From Candidatus Kuenenia stuttgartensis (GTDB lineage Bacteria > Gemmatimonadota > Gemmatimonadetes > Gemmatimonadales > Gemmatimonadaceae), in contig CALQGY020000002.1 of the NCBI GenBank assembly GCA_943330235.2, positions 21,592 through 85,591 on the forward strand: a DNA stretch of 64,000 nucleotides, written 5' to 3'. Of this stretch, positions 58,267 through 64,000 are shown in pieces; position 1 is the first letter of the stretch; each line of letters begins with the position of its first letter. The translations under genes and the position numbers were made by a program. The notes beneath the pieces are model-generated. The model had not been told where the DNA came from. It was given only the letters and a program-made list of their open reading frames with translations, and searched no databases.

Positions 58267-60840
58267 TCACGGATTGAACCAGTAGCTGAACTTCACCAGC
58301 AGCGTATTGAGCGGGCGCGCGCCAAAGAGGTCGCGCACGTCGCGCCCCGGCACGAAATGGCCCGGGTTCAGCTGGTCCTGGGCACGCCCCTGTTGCCAGA
58401 CCAGAAAGACCGTGCTGGCCGGCCGGTACTCCCACCGCAGCACGGCGTTGGAGTTGAACTGCTTCACGTTAAAGCCTTTGGGCGCCACCGTTCGAAATCC
58501 GGTGAAGCGGTCGGCGAAGTTTTCGGCGCGTGCGTTGGCGAGGGTGCGCCAGTTGCTGTACTCGCCGGTGGTGACGAACGGCTGCAGATAGAGTTGCAGC
58601 GACAGCGTGGGCGTCGCGGTGAAGTTGCCGCGTGTGGTCAGCGTGAAGATGTGCTGATGCAGCCGCGCGAAGGTGAAGTGCGTGGTGTCGCTCAGCACCG
58701 CACCGTAGTTGCCGATCCACTGCTGATCGTTGGTGACTTCATCGTACGTGAGCGCCATGGACGTGGAGAAACGGCTGGCCACACGGAGGTCCACGCCGGC
58801 GTCAGCGCCGCGATACCACGACCGTCCCTCGTCGCTCGTACCGATGCGATACGCCGCCTTAGGGACAACGGCCGGTCGCGGATCCCCCACGAGATCAAAC
58901 CGGATGCCGCTCTTCATGGACTGACGCAGCGCCGGCCCGCCACGCGCGCAGCTGACGCAGAAGGTCCCGCCGAAGTCGCTGAGCGAGGCCGTGATGGCGC
59001 CGCCCCAGTTGTTATGCAGGGAACCGCTGGTGTGCAGCGATAACGCCTGCCCGGAACGAAGGCCGCCGGAGGTGAAGTGGTGCTCGAGCGACGCTGTGGA
59101 GAATGCCGACCGCAGCAGCGCCGAGGGACGGAGCTGCCGCACTTCGTAGCTTTGCTTGAAGGAGACGTCGTTGATTGTGTTGACGAATCCGAAGTCGTTG
59201 TATTCGACGTCGGCCGGTGAATACCGAAACGTGGCCTCGTAGCGCGTACGTCCGCCCACCTGCTTCAGCCCCGTAGCAAAGTTCACGCCGCCCATGGATG
59301 TGCGTGTGGAATCGAACGCTTTCTCGTGATCAGGGCGCTGGTAGTAGTGCACGCTGTTGAGCTGCGTGAGCGCGATGGCTTTGGCCGATCCCTGCACTTG
59401 ATTGTAGGCGGAGTACGCGGTCCACTCCCAGCGATCCCGTGCGAAGCGGTGGAAGCCTTGCACCAACAGCGTGGTGGCTGACCGGCGGAGGATTGGGTCC
59501 GTTCGCGCATCCGGCTGCCGTCGCACGTCGCTCAGCTCCATACCAATCTCCGAACGACCACCGCGCATTTCGCGCAGCGCACGGGCCACGAGATAGTTCG
59601 TCTGCGGCTCGATGGTGAGGCCACTGACGCCTTTGACGCGCTGCGTGGACGCGTCCACCAGGCCGAAGGCTACGCCGTTGTCGAACCGTCCGGTGAGCTT
59701 GACGGCGCCAGTGATGTTCGTGAACACGGGATCGGCGGCGCCGCGCAGCTGTGGCGTTCGGCCGATGCGTCGCGTGTAGAAGATGCCTTCGCAGGGCCCG
59801 TTGCATTTGTACAAGCCCGCGCCCTCTTGGAAGAACGGGCGACGCTCATCGAATTTGATTTCGAACGCACTCAGGTTGAGCACAGCGGGGTCGGCTTCCA
59901 CCTGTCCGAAATCGGGATTGAGCGTGGCGTCGAGCGTCACGTGCGAGCCGAGTCCCGCTTTGAGATCGAGCCCGCCGGCAAACTCGCTGTGCGGGCTGCC
60001 CACGCCGGCGACGGCGTTGGGCACGCTCTTGGTAACGGAGTACGGCAACAGCTCCAGCCGCCGTGGCGTCCCGATGCCGTTGATGCCGACGATCGTGCCC
60101 AACTGCGAGATGATCGTGCGGCCGGACATGCGGTACGTCGGCCACGCATCGCGTTCGTTGAGGCGAGCAATATCCCGCCAGACGCCGAAGCCGAACTCCT
60201 GCACGTCTTTGGCGGTGAAGCGCAACTGACTGAGCGGCACGCGGAATTCGGCGACCCATCCGGTACTGTCAATGCGTGTGGCGGCGTCCCAGACGCCGTC
60301 CCAGGTCACGTCTTCAATGGCGTCGCCGTAAATGGCAAAGTCTCGCTTCACGCCGGCCGGATTGACGGCCATCTCGACACCGCTGCGTCGGTCTTTGTAT
60401 GCGTCGATGATGATCTTGAGCTGATCGCTCGCCGTCTTCACGTCACGTCGGCTCAGCAGCGACGAGATGCTGTCGGGGTGCGGATCGAAGGCGCGCACGA
60501 ACACGTACAGGTTGCGGTCATCGTAGGCGACCTTCGCTTCGGTACGAAACGTCGGCGGCAGGTTCTCGCCCGGGTCAAACTGTCGGAAGTCGGTCATGGC
60601 CGGCGCCTGACGCCAGACGGCGTCGTTCTCCTTCCCGTCGAGGACCGGCGGTGTAGCCGCGCGCACGGCGCGGCCGACGACCTGCGTGTCCGCGGTGGTC
60701 GCGCCATTGGGCGCTTTCAGGCCCTGGGCCCGAACGGCGGGCGCACCGAGCGCGCCCAGTATGAAGGCCAGCATGAAGGCCAGCGCGGGGGCCGTGAGGG
60801 GGCGGCACCACGCGACAGAACGAACGGAGAGAGAACGCAT
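58267..60840 (-). CDS. DUF5916 protein with N-terminal carbohydrate-binding-like domain
   Basis: A secreted or outer-membrane protein of 857 residues. The signal peptide (LAFMLAFILGALGAPAVRAQ) is followed by a CBM9/DOMON-like domain (PPVLDGKENDAVWRQAPAM, VAYDDRNLYVFVRAFD). Next comes the long DUF5916 region (NPDFGQVEADPAVLNLSAFE, ERRPFFQEGAGLY). The C-terminus looks like membrane beta-strands ending in an aromatic residue (LLVKFSYWFNP), as for a barrel. The function of the family is unknown. GGAG eight bases before ATG 60840 supports this start over the long upstream extension to 61002. Confidence 0.82.
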   Translation of the reverse strand: MRSLSVRSVAWCRPLTAPALAFMLAFILGALGAPAVRAQGLKAPNGATTADTQVVGRAVRAATPPVLDGKENDAVWRQAPAMTDFRQFDPGENLPPTFRTEAKVAYDDRNLYVFVRAFDPHPDSISSLLSRRDVKTASDQLKIIIDAYKDRRSGVEMAVNPAGVKRDFAIYGDAIEDVTWDGVWDAATRIDSTGWVAEFRVPLSQLRFTAKDVQEFGFGVWRDIARLNERDAWPTYRMSGRTIISQLGTIVGINGIGTPRRLELLPYSVTKSVPNAVAGVGSPHSEFAGGLDLKAGLGSHVTLDATLNPDFGQVEADPAVLNLSAFEIKFDERRPFFQEGAGLYKCNGPCEGIFYTRRIGRTPQLRGAADPVFTNITGAVKLTGRFDNGVAFGLVDASTQRVKGVSGLTIEPQTNYLVARALREMRGGRSEIGMELSDVRRQPDARTDPILRRSATTLLVQGFHRFARDRWEWTAYSAYNQVQGSAKAIALTQLNSVHYYQRPDHEKAFDSTRTSMGGVNFATGLKQVGGRTRYEATFRYSPADVEYNDFGFVNTINDVSFKQSYEVRQLRPSALLRSAFSTASLEHHFTSGGLRSGQALSLHTSGSLHNNWGGAITASLSDFGGTFCVSCARGGPALRQSMKSGIRFDLVGDPRPAVVPKAAYRIGTSDEGRSWYRGADAGVDLRVASRFSTSMALTYDEVTNDQQWIGNYGAVLSDTTHFTFARLHQHIFTLTTRGNFTATPTLSLQLYLQPFVTTGEYSNWRTLANARAENFADRFTGFRTVAPKGFNVKQFNSNAVLRWEYRPASTVFLVWQQGRAQDQLNPGHFVPGRDVRDLFGARPLNTLLVKFSYWFNP

Positions 60841-60860
60841 ACTGCAAGCTCCCGCCTCAC

Positions 60861-60887
60861 GCGCGGCGGGGGAAGTGCTCGCCGCGC
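60861..60887. repeat. 8-bp inverted repeat upstream of the DUF5916 gene
   Basis: GCGCGGCG, 11 bases, CGCCGCGC, between the acyltransferase and DUF5916 genes on the minus strand. It may be a terminator or leader hairpin. Confidence 0.35.
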
Positions 60888-60934
60888 ACTGGTGCCGGCG
60901 GTGATCGGCGACCGCGGTCGTAGACCTCGCCGTG

Positions 60935-61606
60935 TTACGCCTGCTGCGACGGGTGGCGGCCCTGCACGTCGGCGTAGTAGCGGCGAATACGCGCGATGCC
61001 ATCGGCCGGGTCGTCCTCGTCGGGCATGGTGGTCGGGCCCACGCGGATCACTTTGCGCGGGAAGTCGAAGGCCACGCAGCAGATCGGAATGCCGGCGCCC
61101 TTGGCGACGTGCCAGAATCCGCTCCGCCACTGCGTCACCTTCTTGCGCGTCCCTTCCGGCGCGAGCACGAGCACGAACTGCGCGTGCTCGCGGATCTCCT
61201 CGATGGTCTTCTCGACGACCTTCGAACTGTTCTTGCGATCGACCGGGAGCCCACCGTTGGCCCGCATGAACCAGCCCAGCGGCGGTGCGAAGAGTGAATC
61301 CTTCCCCCACCAATGCGCGTCCAGCCCCATCGCCCACTTGGCCGCCATCCCGATGGGGAAATCCCAGTTCGAGGTGTGCGGCGCGACGATGGTGACGAAC
61401 TTGGGGAGGTTGGGCCACTGCCCCTCAAAGCGCCATCCCGTGCGCGTGAGCAGCCAGAGCCCGACCGCGCGCAGCAGGCGGCCGCGTGTCTGCGGAACCT
61501 GTGGCCCGAGCCGCCAAGCGTCCGGCGTGGAGGGGCTCGGCGAATTCGCGGAATCGGAGCTGGGTCCGCTGGCGAGAGATGGCGTCATGGCGTTCATTTG
61601 ACCCAT
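60935..61606 (-). CDS. Lysophospholipid acyltransferase family protein
   Basis: A PlsC-type acyltransferase of about 223 residues that probably acylates a lysophospholipid or lipid precursor at the membrane. The catalytic block is HTSNWDF (HxxxxD), and the glycerophosphate-binding block is PEGTRKK. A hydrophobic stretch (LLRAVGLWLLTRTGW) lies near the N-terminus, preceded by about 45 disordered Ser/Pro residues. Several starts are possible (61624 TTG, 61606, 61597, 61588 ATG); none has a clear Shine-Dalgarno sequence. It is divergent from the PorV-like gene. Confidence 0.85.
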   Translation of the reverse strand: MGQMNAMTPSLASGPSSDSANSPSPSTPDAWRLGPQVPQTRGRLLRAVGLWLLTRTGWRFEGQWPNLPKFVTIVAPHTSNWDFPIGMAAKWAMGLDAHWWGKDSLFAPPLGWFMRANGGLPVDRKNSSKVVEKTIEEIREHAQFVLVLAPEGTRKKVTQWRSGFWHVAKGAGIPICCVAFDFPRKVIRVGPTTMPDEDDPADGIARIRRYYADVQGRHPSQQA

Positions 61607-61645
61607 GAATTCATCGATTCGCAAGACCCTCCCGGAGACGACCGC

Positions 61646-62626
61646 GTGAATTGTGTCCAGAGCCGACGGGCCGTCCGCGCCGTCATGACGGTGTTGACGT
61701 CGGCGTGTCTGACCGTGTCCATCGGGGCGACGTTGGCGTCGCCGGTGCTATCGCCGTTAGCCGCACAGCCGCGTGGCGAGGGGCCGCTGGTGCTGCGCCT
61801 GCCAGCCAGTGCCCGGGTCGCCAGTCTGGCCAATGCCGGTATCGCCTCCAATGACGGTGATGCGATGTTCTACAACCCCGGGATGCTGGCCACGTCGCGC
61901 GGGGCCGCGATCTCGCTGCAGCGCTACGGCGCCAACGGCGCGGCGGGGGCGATGGGCACCACGTCCACCATCGGGGCCACCACCATCGGCATCGGGGCGC
62001 AGTTCGTGAACTACACCGCGGCGGCGGGCGCCTCGTACGCGGATGTGGTGAAAACCGGGGGCACGCACCTCGCGGATCATGGCACGGTGGCCGCGGCGAG
62101 CTCGGCGTTCACACTGGGCATCGCCCGCACCATCAAGGGGCTGCGGCTTGGCGCGAACGTGAAGTACGCCGAAGATCGACTCGGGGCCGCGCACGACGGC
62201 ACCCTGGCCGTGGACGTCGGTCTGCAGCGTCCGCTCGGACCGGGCACGTTGGGCGTGGTCATCCAGAACTTGGGCGCCGGCCCGCGGATTGGTGGCGTGC
62301 AGGGCACACTGCCACGCCGCATCGGCGTGGGGTTTGGCGGCTCGCGCGCGATTGCTCCCAACTGGGATCTCGGGGCGCAGATGGCGCTCACGCTGGAGGG
62401 GGATCTCTTCGTGCGACCGGCCGGAGGTGCGGAGCTCGTGTACGTGCCCATCGACGGCGTCGCCATCGCCCTGCGGCAAGGCTTCCGTCTGCCGCGCGAG
62501 CGCGATGAGTCGCTGGTGACCGCGGGCGTGGGCATCACGATCGATCGGATCGCGGTGGACTACGCGATGGAACCGATGCGCGCCGGGCGGCCCATCTCGC
62601 ACCGGATAGGACTGCGGCTGCGCTGA
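61646..62626 (+). CDS. PorV/PorQ-like outer-membrane protein
   Basis: A predicted FadL-fold beta-barrel of 326 residues. The start is GTG 61646, with GGAG eight bases upstream, followed by a signal sequence ending LSPLAAQ. PASARVASLANAGIASNDGDAMFYNPGML matches the N-terminal signature of the PorV/PorQ (UPF0164-like) family. The rest alternates Gly-rich strands (IGIGAQFVNY, GVVIQNLGAGPRIGG, YVPIDGVAIALRQGFRL). In Bacteroidota PorV belongs to the type IX secretion apparatus; no other Por gene is present here, so that role is not shown. Confidence 0.72.
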   Translation: MNCVQSRRAVRAVMTVLTSACLTVSIGATLASPVLSPLAAQPRGEGPLVLRLPASARVASLANAGIASNDGDAMFYNPGMLATSRGAAISLQRYGANGAAGAMGTTSTIGATTIGIGAQFVNYTAAAGASYADVVKTGGTHLADHGTVAAASSAFTLGIARTIKGLRLGANVKYAEDRLGAAHDGTLAVDVGLQRPLGPGTLGVVIQNLGAGPRIGGVQGTLPRRIGVGFGGSRAIAPNWDLGAQMALTLEGDLFVRPAGGAELVYVPIDGVAIALRQGFRLPRERDESLVTAGVGITIDRIAVDYAMEPMRAGRPISHRIGLRLR

Positions 62627-62701
62627 TTCTGCGCGAACAGTGCCCTGATCGTGCGTGTTGTCGCCGAGGGTACGCGGGGACGGTGGTAGCGACGTACCGT
62701 A

Positions 62702-62763
62702 CAAGAAACGGGAGACATCCGCCGGCGCGATCTGCGCGCCACTCGGACATCTCCCGTTTCTTG
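62702..62763. terminator. Long bidirectional hairpin after the PorV-like gene
   Basis: CAAGAAACGGGAGA pairs perfectly with TCTCCCGTTTCTTG (14 bp), and TCCG/CGGA continues the stem past two mismatches. It lies between converging genes. The right arm gives TTTCTTG on the plus strand, a weak T-rich end. Confidence 0.65.
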
Positions 62764-62810
62764 CTTGTGCATCCACGGCACCCAACGTGTGCTTCGCCCT
62801 ACCCTCCGCC

Positions 62811-62822
62811 CCTCCGCGGAGG
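62811..62822. repeat. 12-bp palindrome near the end of the lipoprotein gene
   Basis: CCTCCGCGGAGG, 20-31 bases downstream of the minus-strand lipoprotein stop. It could help transcript termination. Confidence 0.35.
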
Positions 62823-62841
62823 CCCTACGACCTTCGCCCGC

Positions 62842-63762
62842 TTACTGGCAGCTCGGGCGGCCTGACGGCAGCGGCAGCGAGCAGGTCTTGCTCGTCCCGT
62901 CGTGGGTGATCACCAACGTGGCCGTGGCCGATCCGTTGTACGTCACGACTTCGCGCCGCAGCGACGTGGTGGTCGTGCCGTCCACCGTCATGACCACCTT
63001 CATCGCGCGCACCACCGACCCCGCGGTCGGATACGTCGGACGCCCGTTCTCGACGGGGATAGTGAGGCCGGTGGTGGTGTCGCCCATGGTGCGGACCGCC
63101 GTGAAGGACTTACCATCGCGCGTCTTGCCCGTGGAGTTCTCGGACCCGCGTGCCGTGCCGTTGACGGTGCGCAGCGTGCTGCCCACGGCCAAGCCGGTCA
63201 CCGTACGATCGGACGCGTTCTGCACGGTCGCGGTGACGCTATCACGACGCTGCACCGACCCGTTGGCCGTCATGCGGGTGCGCACCGAGTTGGTGGTGCT
63301 GTCGAGCTTGGATTGCGCGGCGCCGCTGGCCGTCTTGAGCGTGAGAATGCGCGTGACGGTGAGTCCGTCGCGGCCGACCGACGCGCACGTCAGGTCGCCC
63401 GTGGCGGCCGAGAAGGTGCAGTTGGCCGTTTCGGTGGCCGCGAACGGTCCGCGATCAGGGCCGCGACCGGCGCTGACGCCACCCAAGAACGCGGGATCCA
63501 TGCCGCCGCCCATCATGCTGCCCATGCCCAGGCCGCCCATCATGCCACCCATCGGGCCGCCGCGGCCGCGCTCCGGTTGCCATGGCAGTCCGGACGACGC
63601 ATCGCCGGGGCCCATGCTGCTCGACACCTGATTGAAACCGGCCGGTGCGGTGAAGAATGCATCGCCCAGCGACAACATCTGCGGGCCGGTGGCATCGATG
63701 CAGGCGGCCAGTCCGACGACCGACGCCGTCAGGGCGACCGTCAGGATGCGGGTGCGTGACAT
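62842..63762 (-). CDS. Lipoprotein with a Met/Gly-rich segment
   Basis: A predicted lipoprotein of 306 residues. The signal peptide (ILTVALTASVVGLAAC) ends in the good lipobox LAAC. Residues about 65-95 are rich in Met and Gly (GGPMGGMMGGLGMGSMMGGG), which could bind copper or silver or simply be a flexible linker. The remainder is beta-rich and Thr/Ser-rich, without a recognised domain; Cys occurs in NCTFSA and TCASVG, and in KTCSLPL near the end. GAGGA lies seven bases before ATG 63762. The next gene upstream on the same strand is an ECF sigma factor. Confidence 0.65.
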   Translation of the reverse strand: MSRTRILTVALTASVVGLAACIDATGPQMLSLGDAFFTAPAGFNQVSSSMGPGDASSGLPWQPERGRGGPMGGMMGGLGMGSMMGGGMDPAFLGGVSAGRGPDRGPFAATETANCTFSAATGDLTCASVGRDGLTVTRILTLKTASGAAQSKLDSTTNSVRTRMTANGSVQRRDSVTATVQNASDRTVTGLAVGSTLRTVNGTARGSENSTGKTRDGKSFTAVRTMGDTTTGLTIPVENGRPTYPTAGSVVRAMKVVMTVDGTTTTSLRREVVTYNGSATATLVITHDGTSKTCSLPLPSGRPSCQ

Positions 63763-63793
63763 GGAAAAATCCTCAAGGACGGTCGTCATCAGC

Positions 63794-63812
63794 CGCAGCG
63801 GGAATCGCTGCG
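63794..63812 (-). terminator. Small hairpin after the partial sigma gene
   Basis: CGCAGCG, loop GGAAT, CGCTGCG, in the 113 bp between the sigma gene stop and the lipoprotein start. No T run. Confidence 0.3.
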
Positions 63813-63875
63813 TGGTGTTCGACGTGCATGCGCCAGAGACACGCTGTGCGCTGCATACCCTACGCGGACTGCCCG

Positions 63876-64000
63876 TTACTCGCTGCGGTCGGGGAGAAAC
63901 GAGGCGAGCTGATCCCGCAGAATGCGCAGCGCGCGGCTCATATTCGCTTCCACGGCCTTCACCGACACACCCAACGCCTCGGCGATTTCACTGTAGCGCA
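63876..64000 (-). CDS. ECF-type sigma factor, C-terminal fragment (5' end outside window)
   Basis: The last 40 residues of a sigma-70 family protein. RYSEIAEALGVSVKAVEAN is the helix-turn-helix of region 4, and MSRALRILRDQL with FLPDRSE closes the protein. The fragment starts beyond base 64000 and stops at 63876-63878. It is of the type found in FecI-like and other extracytoplasmic sigma factors. The lipoprotein gene follows 113 bases downstream, so it may belong to the same transcription unit or regulon. Confidence 0.8.
   Translation of the reverse strand, partial: RYSEIAEALGVSVKAVEANMSRALRILRDQLASFLPDRSE

Noticed and set aside
59827..61269. 480-codon plus-strand frame over the DUF5916 and acyltransferase genes
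   Set aside because: It crosses two real minus-strand genes and has no motif.
1..64000. tRNA, rRNA, prophage or insertion sequence
   Set aside because: I read for tRNA-like cloverleaf pieces, transposase motifs and terminal repeats, and saw none I could support.

Overview
The window is a continuous, GC-rich, gene-dense bacterial chromosome segment of about 48 protein genes, two of them cut by the window edges. I see no rRNA, tRNA, CRISPR array, transposase or phage gene. A diderm cell is indicated by a polysaccharide-export SLBB protein, a PorV/PorQ-like outer-membrane protein, several lipobox proteins, and a DUF5916-type secreted protein. The overall mix suggests Gemmatimonadota or a close relative: carboxypeptidase-regulatory/TonB-plug proteins, a CGNR zinc-finger protein, Ser/Thr kinases with long C-terminal extensions, and many GTG starts. 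That placement is inference from gene content, not a phylogenetic result.

Layout. 1-2.6 kb: the end of cyanophycin synthetase and a second Mur-ligase protein. 2.6-8 kb: a cupredoxin-like protein, then an SLBB export protein and a CapD/FlaA1-type sugar dehydratase/epimerase. 8-13 kb: an orphan-plug secreted protein and a fused branched-chain/2-oxo acid dehydrogenase E1. 12.8-17 kb: HIT protein, transglutaminase, zinc peptidase and creatininase-family hydrolase. 17-24 kb: glutamine-dependent NAD synthetase, a class A penicillin-binding protein and Lon protease. 24-28.2 kb: two paralogous membrane Ser/Thr kinases. 28.3-30.3 kb: a zinc-ribbon/hydrolase/TPR operon and a Spy-like protein. 30.5-39 kb: a protein of unknown function, a DEAD-box helicase, an orphan pseudopilin, a small lipoprotein, phosphofructokinase, a secreted Asp-rich-repeat protein and a DEAH helicase with a Gly/Arg tail. 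39-42.5 kb: a FIST sensor with a PAS-GGDEF-EAL protein. 42.5-46.2 kb: a TetR regulator with clear operators, an ECF sigma factor, a coiled-coil protein, a CGNR protein and a YjjX-type NTPase. 46.2-51 kb: tandem Usp, IspH, dienelactone hydrolase and 5'-nucleotidase. 50.9-58.1 kb: a lipid or hydroxy-acid catabolic block (SDR, acyl-CoA dehydrogenase, APH-like kinase, unknown protein) facing a FadN-FadA beta-oxidation pair. 58.2-64 kb: DUF5916 protein, acyltransferase, PorV-like protein, a Met/Gly-rich lipoprotein and the end of a second ECF sigma factor.

Gene ends are repeatedly marked by perfect or near-perfect GC-rich hairpins, mostly without a T tract. Several of them overlap a stop codon or the last codons of a gene. 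The strongest leads are the paired Mur ligases after cphA, the kinase paralogues with an undescribed C-terminal region, the acyl-CoA dehydrogenase/kinase cluster, an alpha/beta hydrolase with Gly in the nucleophile position, and the operator-embedded, apparently leaderless tetR promoter.
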